Positions 6,043 through 12,581 of a stretch of DNA of 12,581 nucleotides are shown here, in pieces. Every line of letters starts with the position of its first letter. The first letter of the stretch is position 1. Position numbers and translations under genes: made by a program. The notes beneath the pieces were generated by a model. That model had not been told where the DNA came from, ran no database searches, and was given only the letters and a program-made list of their open reading frames with translations. The DNA lies in contig CANJJY010000088.1 in NCBI GenBank assembly GCA_947474445.1, positions 1 to 12,581 of the forward strand, written 5' to 3'. The stretch is from Oligoflexaceae bacterium (lineage in GTDB: Bacteria; Bdellovibrionota_B; Oligoflexia; Oligoflexales; Oligoflexaceae).

Positions 6043-7239
6043 ATGCAAAATCAAAGAGCTCAGCTGGTCTTGAAAGCAGGCAAGGAAAAATCTGTGAATC
6101 AAGGTCACCCGTGGCTTTTTTCGGGCGCGGTCCAAACCTTGCGCGGCTCTCCGGCAGCGGGAGCCAACGTCGATGTCGTCGACCACAAGGGCCAGTTTCT
6201 CGCCGGGGCCTACTACAATCCGCAGTCATCCATCGTCGCACGGGTTTTCAGTCGGGATGCGGCCGTTGAATTCGATGCTGATTTGATCAAGCAGCGTCTC
6301 GGCGCCGCCTGGCAACGCCGCGCGAATCTGCGGAGTGAGCGGAACACGATGCAGCGCGTCGTCGCTTCCGAAGCCGATCTCTTGCCTGGATTGATCGTCG
6401 ATCGCTACGGTGATTGGGTGGTCTTCCAGATTCTCACCCTCGGCATGGACGTGCATAGGGCTGCGATCATCGCGGCGATCCAGAGCGAGCTGAAGCCACT
6501 CGGTATCATCGAACGCAGCGATGAAGCGATCCGCACCAAGGAAGGCCTCGAGCCGCGCAAAGAAATCATCTTTGGCGAATGGCCTGCCAGCGGCGGGATC
6601 GAGGCTTGGGAAGAAGGACTTCGCTATCGCATCGATCTCTGGGAAGGGCATAAGACCGGCTTTTACCTGGATCAGCGCATCAATCGCAGTCTGGTCGGAC
6701 GATATGCTGAAGGCGCAGAAGTCTTGAATTGCTTTGCCTACACCGGCGGATTCAGCTGTGCGGCCGGCGTTGCCGGTGCCAAGCGCGTGGTCTCGGTCGA
6801 TGAGAGTCGACCTGCCTTGGATCTAGCTGAACACAACTGGAAGGCGAATGCCGCGGAAGGCGAACATGAAACGGTGCGAGCCGATGTGTTTTCCTACCTG
6901 AGGCAACTGCGCAGCGCGGGCACACAGTTTGATTTGATCGTTATGGATCCGCCTAAATTCGTTTCGGACAAGCACCATCTCGATCGGGCCTGCCGGGGGT
7001 ATAAAGATTTAAACCTTTTGGCCTTTCAGCTCTTGCGACCGGGCGGCCACCTCGCGACTTTTTCCTGTTCCGGACTGCTCAGTCGCGATCTCTTTCAAAA
7101 AGTGATTTTTGGAGCGGGCGTCGATGCGCGCTGCGAAGTTCAAATCCTCCATCATCTCTCGCAAGCCGATGACCACCCGGTGCTTCTTAACTTTCCCGAA
7201 TCTCTGTATCTCAAAGGTCTTTTCTGCAAGAAAATCTGA
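6043..7239 (+). CDS. rlmI: 23S rRNA (cytosine-C5)-methyltransferase RlmI family
   Basis: A 398-residue cytoplasmic SAM-dependent enzyme. RlmI methylates C1962 of 23S rRNA in E. coli (396 residues there). A PUA-like RNA-binding domain occupies about residues 5-75 (GHPWLFSGAV, residues 21-30), followed by a central linker domain and a Rossmann methyltransferase from about 190. Visible motifs: GFYLDQR (206-212), SAM loop NCFAYTGGFS (229-238), the acidic D253 in VSVDES, DPPKF (302-306), and TFSCSG (339-344) with Cys342 as probable catalytic nucleophile. The C-terminus (QADDHPVL ... ESLYLKGLFC) closely resembles E. coli RlmI as I recall it. AGGAA lies six bases before the ATG. It ends 22 bp from convergent yjfF with no clear terminator between them. 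Context suggests a housekeeping gene. Confidence 0.93.
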   Translation: MQNQRAQLVLKAGKEKSVNQGHPWLFSGAVQTLRGSPAAGANVDVVDHKGQFLAGAYYNPQSSIVARVFSRDAAVEFDADLIKQRLGAAWQRRANLRSERNTMQRVVASEADLLPGLIVDRYGDWVVFQILTLGMDVHRAAIIAAIQSELKPLGIIERSDEAIRTKEGLEPRKEIIFGEWPASGGIEAWEEGLRYRIDLWEGHKTGFYLDQRINRSLVGRYAEGAEVLNCFAYTGGFSCAAGVAGAKRVVSVDESRPALDLAEHNWKANAAEGEHETVRADVFSYLRQLRSAGTQFDLIVMDPPKFVSDKHHLDRACRGYKDLNLLAFQLLRPGGHLATFSCSGLLSRDLFQKVIFGAGVDARCEVQILHHLSQADDHPVLLNFPESLYLKGLFCKKI

Positions 7240-7261
7240 AGCCTGCCTCAAAAAGGCGAGA

Positions 7262-8299
7262 TCAAGAACTCGAATGGCTCGCCAGAGATGAGTTCGATCG
7301 ATTGACTTGAGCCTTTGCCGACTTTGCCGGTTTCTGTTTGAGATTTATGCTCGAAAACAGCTTCTGGAGGAGGATGAAGGCCGTGATCAAGACCCCGATC
7401 ACGATCCGCGTCCAGTGCGAGCTGAGATTGCCATTGAAACTGATGAAGGTCTGAATGATACCCAGGATGAGGACGCCGATGAGAGTCCCCGCGACATAAC
7501 CCACCCCACCCGTGATCAAGGTCCCCCCGATCACGACGGCGGCAATGGCATCTAATTCGAGGCCCAATCCTGCCAACCCATATCCAGCACTGGTGTAAAA
7601 GGTATAGACTGCACCACCCAAGGCGGAAAGAAAGCCACTGAAGGCATAGACGAGCAGACGCGTCTTGCCAATCGGCACGCCGAGGAGAGTGGCCGAATGC
7701 AAGTTGCCGCCAATGGCGTAGACATTCCGTCCAAAGCGGGTCAAATGCGCGATATAAACCGCGATCGCAAAGACGGCGAGAAAGATCAGGGCCAGTGCCG
7801 GCAGCAGAACTTCTTCATTGAGGTTGATACCGAGAGCATTCACCTTTTCAAAGAATGGGTGATAGATCGGGATCGATTCGAGACTCATGATCTGCGCCAG
7901 TCCACGGGCTAAAAACATCCCCCCGAGCGTGACGATAAAGGGCGGCGCTTCATAGAAATGAATGATGCAGCCCATCAATAAGCCAAAGATGGTTCCCGCA
8001 GCCAGAGCGAGGGCGATCGCCACGGCCGGGTGAAAATGCAGACCTTCTGTAAGGGTCGCAATCAACACCCCTGAGAAAGCCACCATGCTGCCCACAGAGA
8101 GATCGATGCCCCCGGTGAGGATCACAAAGGTCATACCGAGCGCGATGATGCCGATAAAAGAATTATCATAGATGAAGTTGACGAGGACCTGCAGCGAGAG
8201 AAAACCCGGGTAGGTCACCGCCGCTACTCCATAGAGGAGAAGACAGATCAGAATCGTCGCGACGATGGGAATATATCTTTGCTTAAAAGGCAGATACAT
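7262..8299 (-). CDS. yjfF: Galactofuranose-type ABC transporter permease YjfF
   Basis: A 345-residue polytopic inner-membrane protein of the RbsC-like sugar permease family, the second of two permeases in this importer. The start at 8299 is chosen because it follows AGGAG by seven bases and overlaps the ytfT stop in a TGATG junction; the longer frame (to 8347) lacks this support and would add 16 residues without family similarity. Family motifs are GMTFVILTGGIDLSVGS (55-71), HLTRFGRNVYAIGGN and AVVIGGTLITGGVG, all close to E. coli YjfF (331 residues). The C-terminal tail from about residue 315 is extra, Lys/Ser/Asn-rich and presumably cytoplasmic. Last gene of the operon; the sugar specificity follows from homology only. 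Confidence 0.92.
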   Translation of the reverse strand: MYLPFKQRYIPIVATILICLLLYGVAAVTYPGFLSLQVLVNFIYDNSFIGIIALGMTFVILTGGIDLSVGSMVAFSGVLIATLTEGLHFHPAVAIALALAAGTIFGLLMGCIIHFYEAPPFIVTLGGMFLARGLAQIMSLESIPIYHPFFEKVNALGINLNEEVLLPALALIFLAVFAIAVYIAHLTRFGRNVYAIGGNLHSATLLGVPIGKTRLLVYAFSGFLSALGGAVYTFYTSAGYGLAGLGLELDAIAAVVIGGTLITGGVGYVAGTLIGVLILGIIQTFISFNGNLSSHWTRIVIGVLITAFILLQKLFSSINLKQKPAKSAKAQVNRSNSSLASHSSS

Positions 8300-9393
8300 C
8301 AAGCGTCTCCTGTAGGTTGAGCAAGGGAGGGCTGACTCCGTGTCCACCGAAAGATCAGCGTCTGCATCTGCTGCCTAAAGCGCGGCGACTGAATCAAACA
8401 GACAAACAGGACAACGGAAGCTTCGATCACCAGATTCGCCTGAACGGGAACGCCCTGTGTGAGGATGGTCGTGAGCAGTCCTTGCAGGATCAAGGCCCCC
8501 ACCACCGTACCGGCGAGAGAAAACTTGCCCCCATTCATCGAAGTCCCGCCGATGACCACCGAGAGGATGGCATTGAGCTCCAGTCCGAGTCCCGAAGAAT
8601 GGGGATCAGCCGCCTTGATCGTCGCCGCACTGATCAGTCCAGCTCCTCCTGCACAGACGGCCGAGCAGGTGTAGACAAATACTTTGACCGCACCGGCTTT
8701 GATGCCCGCGTAATAGCTCGAGCGCGCGTTGCCACCGACTGCTTCGATAAACATGCCGAGAGCTCCGCCACGCGTCAGCCAACTGAGTCCGAGAAACACG
8801 CTGGCCACGATCGCGATCGTGAAAGGCAGACCGAAAAGAAATCCATTGCCTATATATTCAAAGGCGCGATTTTCAAAGACGACGATCTGGCCATCGGTGA
8901 TGAGCTCAGCAATGCCCCGTCCCGCCACAAAAAGGATGAGGGTCACGACGATGGGTTGAATCCCGACGACGGCCACCATAAAACCATTCCAGGCCCCAAG
9001 TAACCCGGCGACCAGGAGGGGGATGAGGATAACAGCCGGCAGGGGGAGATGAAATTGCGTGAGGAGCACACCGGCGATGCTACCTGCCACCGCCATCACC
9101 GAGCCGACCGAGATATCGATGCCCCCGGTGGCAATGACGAGGGTCATGCCCATCGCCATCAGCAGCACCGGCGCCGCTCGGTTGAGGATATCGATCAAAC
9201 TCCCATAGAGATGCCCATCCTTGATTTCAATTTGGAAAAAATGCGGGTTGAATACCAAGTTGAAGACGAGCAGCGCGAACAGCACCAGGAGCGGCCAACG
9301 CAGAGGTGAAGTGCGCATGCGGTCCCAGATCTCTCGCCCCTTGCTTTGGCCTTGACCCTTGCCTAAGCTTATATCGCTTCCTTGCTGACTCAT
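8299..9393 (-). CDS. ytfT: Galactofuranose-type ABC transporter permease YtfT
   Basis: A 364-residue inner-membrane permease. The start at 9393 makes a 4-base ATGA overlap with the ytfR stop and has GGAGG four bases upstream; the frame stays open to 9516, but that extension lies inside ytfR. A hydrophilic N-terminus (1-30) precedes the membrane segments. GMTLVIATGGIDISVGSV (82-99), the FGLPFTIAI region and LGLELNAILSVVIGGTSMNGG match E. coli YtfT (341 residues), as does the early INRAAP-like motif LNRAAPVLLMAMG (70-82). It pairs with YjfF, 1 base overlapping downstream, to form a heterodimeric channel. In E. coli this complex imports galactofuranose; here the substrate is inferred from gene order and similarity. 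Confidence 0.93.
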   Translation of the reverse strand: MSQQGSDISLGKGQGQSKGREIWDRMRTSPLRWPLLVLFALLVFNLVFNPHFFQIEIKDGHLYGSLIDILNRAAPVLLMAMGMTLVIATGGIDISVGSVMAVAGSIAGVLLTQFHLPLPAVILIPLLVAGLLGAWNGFMVAVVGIQPIVVTLILFVAGRGIAELITDGQIVVFENRAFEYIGNGFLFGLPFTIAIVASVFLGLSWLTRGGALGMFIEAVGGNARSSYYAGIKAGAVKVFVYTCSAVCAGGAGLISAATIKAADPHSSGLGLELNAILSVVIGGTSMNGGKFSLAGTVVGALILQGLLTTILTQGVPVQANLVIEASVVLFVCLIQSPRFRQQMQTLIFRWTRSQPSLAQPTGDA

Positions 9394-10910
9394 CCGCCCT
9401 CCGCAATCGCATGCATGATTTCTGATTCGTTGACCTGCTGGCCTTTGAGTTCTTTGATCTTCTTGCGATCGCGCATCACGACGAGGCGGGTGCACGATCG
9501 GATCAGCTCGTGCCATTCGGCTGAAATAAGCAGGATCGCCATCCCCTTATCGGCGAGCGATTGGATCAGTTTGGTGATCTCCGCTTTGGCGCCGACGTCG
9601 ATGCCTCGCGTCGGCTCATCCAAAATCAGAAACCGCGGTTCGGCGGCGAGCCAGCGCGCGATGATGACCTTCTGCTGATTGCCCCCGCTCAGGGTACCGA
9701 TCTTTTGCTCGGCATCAGCGACCTTGATATTCAGGGCCTTGATGTAATAATCCGCGAGTTCATCCTGCCGCTTTCGAGACAGAGGCCGCGTCCAACCGCG
9801 TTTGGCCTGCAGGGCGAGGCAGATGTTTTCCCGCACGCTGAGATCTTCGACGATGCCGGAGCTCTTTCTATCTTCAGGACAGAAGGCAAAACCTTGAAAC
9901 AAAGCGTCGCGCGGTGAATGGATCGCCACGGGAACATTGTCGACGATGATTTCGCCTTGATCTTTCTTGTCGATGCCAAAGAGCAGCTTCGCGACTTCGG
10001 TGCGGCCTGAGCCCAGGAGACCGGCGAGGCCGAGGATTTCGCCCGCTTGAATGTTGAGATCCAAGGGCTCGATGGAACCCTTCTTACCCAGACCTGCGGC
10101 CCGCACCAGAGGTCGAGCGCTCGCGCCAGTGCGCGCTTCTGGACTGGGCTGCGATTTTTGCGTGTCGAGCGCCGCCAGCTGTTTGCCCATCATTTTTGCG
10201 ACGAGTTCCATCCGAGGAAGCTCGGCCGTGTTATAGGCGCCTACCAGCTGACCGTTGCGCAGAACCGTGATGCGATCGCAAATGGCGTACACTTGATCGA
10301 GGAAATGGCTGACAAAGACGATCCCCATCCCCTCGTCTCGCAGCTTGCGCATGACGCGAAACAGCATCTCGACTTCGCTCGGATCGAGACTCGAGGTCGG
10401 TTCGTCGAGAATGAGAACTTGCGAGGAGGTGTCGAGCGCTCGCGCGATGGCGACCATCTGCTGCAAGGCGATCGAAAAACTGCCGAGCTGCTCGGTGACG
10501 TCGATATGGATATCGAGACGCGCAAGCGCGGCCCGAGCCCCCTCCTTGATCACCGACCAGGGAATCCGCCCCTGTTTGGTCGGATGGCGTCCTACATAAA
10601 TATTTTCAGCGACGGTGAGGCTGGGAATCAGGTTGACCTCTTGGTAAACCGTGCTGATTCCCAGATCCTGAGCCTCTTTTGGGGTCACAGGGGCTATCCG
10701 CTTGCCATCGAGGAAGCACTCACCGGCGTCTTTTTGATAGACGCCGGTGAGCACCTTGATCAGCGTAGATTTACCGGCGCCGTTTTCACCCATGAGTGAG
10801 TGGATTTCGCCCCGGTTCAGTTGAAAATCCACAGCGGAGAGAGCCCTCACCCCCGGAAAGCTTTTACTGATCGCTTTGACGGTCAAGATGGGTGAGAGTG
10901 GTTCTTGCAT
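9390..10910 (-). CDS. ytfR: Galactofuranose-type ABC transporter ATP-binding protein YtfR
   Basis: A 506-residue tandem ATPase of the RbsA/MglA/YtfR type (E. coli YtfR is 500). First half: Walker A GENGAGKST (41-49), a degenerate signature FSIALQQM (145-152) in place of LSGGQ, Walker B LILDEPTS (166-173), and switch His202 in VSHFLD. Second half: degenerate Walker A GLLGSGRTE (297-305), intact signature LSGGNQQK (407-414), Walker B FLILDEPTRGIDVG (427-440) and LISAEWHEL in place of the switch histidine. This mixture of one intact and one degenerate site is normal for sugar ABC ATPases of this family. It starts four bases after ytfQ with AGGAAG upstream, and overlaps ytfT by four bases. Confidence 0.95.
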   Translation of the reverse strand: MQEPLSPILTVKAISKSFPGVRALSAVDFQLNRGEIHSLMGENGAGKSTLIKVLTGVYQKDAGECFLDGKRIAPVTPKEAQDLGISTVYQEVNLIPSLTVAENIYVGRHPTKQGRIPWSVIKEGARAALARLDIHIDVTEQLGSFSIALQQMVAIARALDTSSQVLILDEPTSSLDPSEVEMLFRVMRKLRDEGMGIVFVSHFLDQVYAICDRITVLRNGQLVGAYNTAELPRMELVAKMMGKQLAALDTQKSQPSPEARTGASARPLVRAAGLGKKGSIEPLDLNIQAGEILGLAGLLGSGRTEVAKLLFGIDKKDQGEIIVDNVPVAIHSPRDALFQGFAFCPEDRKSSGIVEDLSVRENICLALQAKRGWTRPLSRKRQDELADYYIKALNIKVADAEQKIGTLSGGNQQKVIIARWLAAEPRFLILDEPTRGIDVGAKAEITKLIQSLADKGMAILLISAEWHELIRSCTRLVVMRDRKKIKELKGQQVNESEIMHAIAEGG

Positions 10911-10914
10911 GTGT

Positions 10915-11856
10915 TTAGTACTTCCTTGAACTGATTTCAGCCGCTGCCAATTCTTGTGGGAACACGCGATCTTCTTGCTTGATCCACTTTTCCAGCGTTT
11001 CGCCTTTCAGCGCACGATCGATCGCAGCGAAAGCTTTGGGCCCCAGCAATGGACTGCACTCGACAGTGCTATTCAGCTTGCCAGCCATCATCGCTTCAAA
11101 GGCACTCTTCACGCCGTCGATCGACACGATGAGTATATCTTTGCCTGGCTTCAGTCCAGCTTCTTCGATCGCTTGAATCGCACCCAAGGCCATATCATCG
11201 TTGTGGGCGAACACGGCATCAATGTTTTTACCTTCCGACTTCAAAAACGCTTCCATCACTTGCTTGCCATCGGCCCGATTGAAATTACCTGTTTGCGATT
11301 TGACTATTTTCATGTCGGGATGTTCTTGGATGCCTTCCGCAAATCCTTTCTTTCTGTCGATCGCCGGCGCTGCGCCAGGAGTTCCCTGAAGTTCGACGAT
11401 CCGCGCTTTGCCGTTGGTACGTTTCGCCAGCCATTTGCCAGCTTCACGGCCTTCGTAGACGAAGTCTGAAGAAATCAAGGTCGCATAGAGAGATTCATCG
11501 GAGACTTTCACACCGCGATCGACTAGAACGACGGGGATCTTAGCCTTTTTCGCTTCGCGAAGGACCGGCTCCCAACCTGTTTCGACGACCGGTGCGAGGA
11601 TGATAGCATCAACCTTCTGCGCGATAAAGGACCTCAAAGCCTTGATCTGATTTTCTTGCTTGCCCTGTGCATCCGAAAACTTCAGATTCACACCCAATTC
11701 CTTGGCCGTTGATTTAATCGACTCCGTTTCCGCCGTGCGCCATGCGCTTTCCGCTCCGATCTGGGTAAAGCCTACGACCCTCTCTTTGGCCATCAGAGCC
11801 GTCGAACAGGATAGTACCAGTGCAAATGCCGAACGAATCAGTGTGCCCCTCTGCAT
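10915..11856 (-). CDS. ytfQ: Galactofuranose-type periplasmic binding protein YtfQ
   Basis: A 313-residue periplasmic binding protein (E. coli YtfQ is 318), the ligand-capturing part of the importer. The start at 11856 has an ideal AAGGAG six to seven bases upstream and begins with a signal peptide (MQRGTLIRSAFALVLSCSTA, cleavage probably after ALMA at 20-23); the frame is open to 11979 but that adds an unlikely extension. LSC at 15-17 could be read as a weak lipobox, but the Ala-rich site fits better. Stretches nearly identical to E. coli YtfQ as I recall it include KQENQIKALRSFIAQ, APVVETGWEPVLREAKK, AIDRKKGFAEGI, AHNDDM and AIQAIEEAGLKPGKDIL. This agreement over the whole length makes the family call strong. 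Actual ligand (galactofuranose or a related sugar) is inferred. Confidence 0.95.
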   Translation of the reverse strand: MQRGTLIRSAFALVLSCSTALMAKERVVGFTQIGAESAWRTAETESIKSTAKELGVNLKFSDAQGKQENQIKALRSFIAQKVDAIILAPVVETGWEPVLREAKKAKIPVVLVDRGVKVSDESLYATLISSDFVYEGREAGKWLAKRTNGKARIVELQGTPGAAPAIDRKKGFAEGIQEHPDMKIVKSQTGNFNRADGKQVMEAFLKSEGKNIDAVFAHNDDMALGAIQAIEEAGLKPGKDILIVSIDGVKSAFEAMMAGKLNSTVECSPLLGPKAFAAIDRALKGETLEKWIKQEDRVFPQELAAAEISSRKY

Positions 11857-11873
11857 GTCTTGCTCCTTTTGAA

Positions 11874-11890
11874 AATTGCTTAAAGCATTT
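11874..11890. promoter_or_regulatory. Palindrome upstream of the ytfQ ribosome binding site
   Basis: TGCTTAAAGCA (11877-11887) is a perfect 5+1+5 palindrome and extends to AATTGCTTAAAGCATTT with one mismatched pair. It lies only a few bases upstream of the ytfQ ribosome binding site, within the probable leader, where a bound repressor could block the operon. Confidence 0.35.
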
Positions 11891-11941
11891 GTTTTAGGCT
11901 TTAGAGGATATTTACAAAAAACACAACTGAACATAGGACGC

Positions 11942-11970
11942 TTTACACAGACTACATTTTTGTTTATGCT
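11942..11970 (+). promoter_or_regulatory. Candidate promoter of the LamG gene
   Basis: TTTACA (11942-11947, five of six) and TATGCT (11965-11970, four of six) are 17 bases apart on the + strand. Transcription would start near 11977 and give a leader of about 320 bases that contains the three palindromes. It overlaps the minus-strand candidate for ytfQ, so the two could compete. Confidence 0.35.
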
Positions 11971-11979
11971 GAGTCGCAA
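11951..11979 (-). promoter_or_regulatory. Candidate promoter of the ytfQ operon
   Basis: On the minus strand, TTGCGA (11979-11974) and TGTAGT (11956-11951) each match four of six consensus bases and are 17 bases apart. The predicted start near 11944 gives a leader of about 88 bases. The match is modest. Confidence 0.3.
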
Positions 11980-12097
11980 GATACAGACAGGAATAATTGA
12001 TATTTAAGCTTTAGAAAATTTCACAATTTCTCGGCGCGGAAACCTGCGAAACTATTGTAGGGCCTACTTTCCGTCGATCGCCGCAGAAACTGTGTGA

Positions 12098-12172
12098 GAG
12101 GTCATGACCTCGATAGGATTTGGCCCACAGTCGCATGCGGCTGGGGCCTCCAGTCGTCCTCGAATATTCGAG
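12098..12172. promoter_or_regulatory. Three evenly spaced palindromes
   Basis: GAGGTCATGACCTC (12098-12111) is perfect over 14 bp. CAGTCGCATGCGGCTG (12128-12143) is a 16-bp dyad with one T/G mismatch, extended by GGCCC (12122-12126) and GGGCC (12144-12148) around a single extra A. CTCGAATATTCGAG (12159-12172) is perfect over 14 bp. Their centres (12104.5, 12135.5, 12165.5) are 31 and 30 bp apart, close to three helical turns. Their sequences differ, so a single-protein operator array is not certain. Confidence 0.45.
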
Positions 12173-12299
12173 CGAGCGGCTGCATATGTGAACCAATGGC
12201 AAAAGCAAGAGATCAAGGCTTATCGAGGCGTCTGTCAACGCAACTCGAAGTTATCCACTATCGCTTTTTTTTGGGCTGAATTCTTAGGGGGGAGTAAAC

Positions 12300-12581
12300 A
12301 TGAAACGAGTCTGGTCACCGCCTATCGTTCGCTTCATCGCCTCGTCACTGCTGGTCTGCAGCCTCTTCGAGGTCCGCGCTGGGGCGGAAACCCTGAGTGA
12401 TCCTGCGCCGCTTCTCTGGTATTCTATGGATGCCAATGAAGGCAAGGTCATCAGCGATCGGTCGGAGCACCACCTCGATGCGATCATCCACGGACAAACG
12501 CGCTGGCTCAAGGGCTTTCGCGGTGGCGCCCTGGAATTTTCCGGCAAAGATACTTACGCGGAAATCCCTGGTCTTGCCAGC
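12300..12581 (+). CDS. Secreted protein with LamG-like N-terminal domain (truncated by window end)
   Basis: The first 94 codons of a gene that runs off the right edge. The start is firm: an in-frame TAG at 12285-12287 excludes longer forms, and GGGGGGAG lies five bases before ATG 12300. The N-terminus is a Sec signal peptide (MKRVWSPPIVRFIASSLLVC, then cleavage near VRAGA at 26-30); Cys20 lacks a proper lipobox. The mature part, with LLWYSMDANEG (38-48), a DRSEHHLDAIIHG stretch and GGALEFSGKDTYAEIPG, has the pattern of LamG/concanavalin A-like jelly-roll domains, which often bind carbohydrate or sit beside glycoside hydrolases. Downstream domains are not visible. Divergence from the sugar importer suggests, but does not show, a role in releasing or binding the same sugar. 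Confidence 0.8.
   Translation, partial: MKRVWSPPIVRFIASSLLVCSLFEVRAGAETLSDPAPLLWYSMDANEGKVISDRSEHHLDAIIHGQTRWLKGFRGGALEFSGKDTYAEIPGLAS

Larger units (their letters stand above)
11857..12299. other. Divergent regulatory region between ytfQ and the LamG gene
   Basis: This 443-bp stretch has no supportable protein gene. From left to right it holds a dyad next to the ytfQ ribosome binding site (11874-11890), overlapping candidate promoters in both directions (11942-11979), two related GCTTTAGA-containing segments 110 bp apart (11898 and 12008), three evenly spaced palindromes (12098-12172) and a T8 tract (12265-12272) with no adjoining hairpin. The left half is clearly AT-rich. A + frame from 12104 crosses the region but runs into the LamG gene in another frame and has no recognisable product. 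Confidence 0.6.

Noticed and set aside
8317..9003. 228-codon + strand frame
   Set aside because: Antisense to ytfT, highly charged Asp/Arg/His composition typical of a shadow frame, and no family resemblance.
9394..9516. N-terminal extension of ytfT to 9516
   Set aside because: The extra residues are encoded inside ytfR in another frame; the ATGA junction with GGAGG at 9393 is the proper start.
10047..10799. 250-codon + strand frame
   Set aside because: It lies wholly antisense to ytfR, whose motifs are all intact; long antisense frames are common in GC-rich coding DNA.
12265..12272. T8 tract as a terminator before the LamG gene
   Set aside because: No hairpin directly precedes it; the nearest stem (AACT/AGTT) is only 4 bp and over 10 bases away.

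Overview
The window looks like chromosomal DNA from a Gram-negative, Proteobacteria-like organism of moderate GC (roughly 55% by eye). The evidence is two periplasmic-binding-protein ABC importers, two lipoproteins with Sec/lipobox signals, an RlmI-type rRNA methyltransferase of enterobacterial length, and Shine-Dalgarno-led genes with ATGA/TGATG operon junctions. The lipoprotein and LamG content might fit a Bdellovibrionota/Oligoflexia-like or other environmental lineage, but nothing here proves a taxon. CGATCG is strongly over-represented across the whole window, which argues that it is one coherent genomic segment rather than a patchwork.

Layout. 1-339 is the 3' end of an unrecognised + strand gene, closed by a textbook terminator (401-433). 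462-635 (-) is a probable 57-residue small protein. 960-3315 (-) is a three-gene polar amino acid importer: binding protein, permease, ATPase, with a good promoter at 3411-3440. Between this operon and the next minus-strand gene there is a strong terminator pointing the other way (+), which suggests an unannotated short + transcript. 3595-4731 (-) is a lipoprotein with a CxxCH heme-attachment motif. Divergent from it, 5096-5947 (+) is a lipoprotein with a coiled-coil stalk and a ricin-type beta-trefoil head, followed by rlmI (6043-7239, +).

7262-11856 (-) is a complete four-gene sugar importer, ytfQ-ytfR-ytfT-yjfF, matching in gene order and protein sequence the E. coli galactofuranose ABC transporter. 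It converges on rlmI. Divergent from ytfQ, at the right edge, begins a secreted protein with a LamG-like start (12300-12581, +, truncated by the window end).

How the genes work together: two uptake systems (amino acid; galactofuranose or a related sugar) dominate the window. The 443-bp region between ytfQ and the LamG gene is rich in dyads. It contains overlapping candidate divergent promoters and three palindromes whose centres are 31 and 30 bp apart, which suggests co-regulation of a secreted carbohydrate-binding or carbohydrate-degrading protein with the sugar importer. That link is inference. No mobile element, CRISPR array, tRNA or rRNA was seen.
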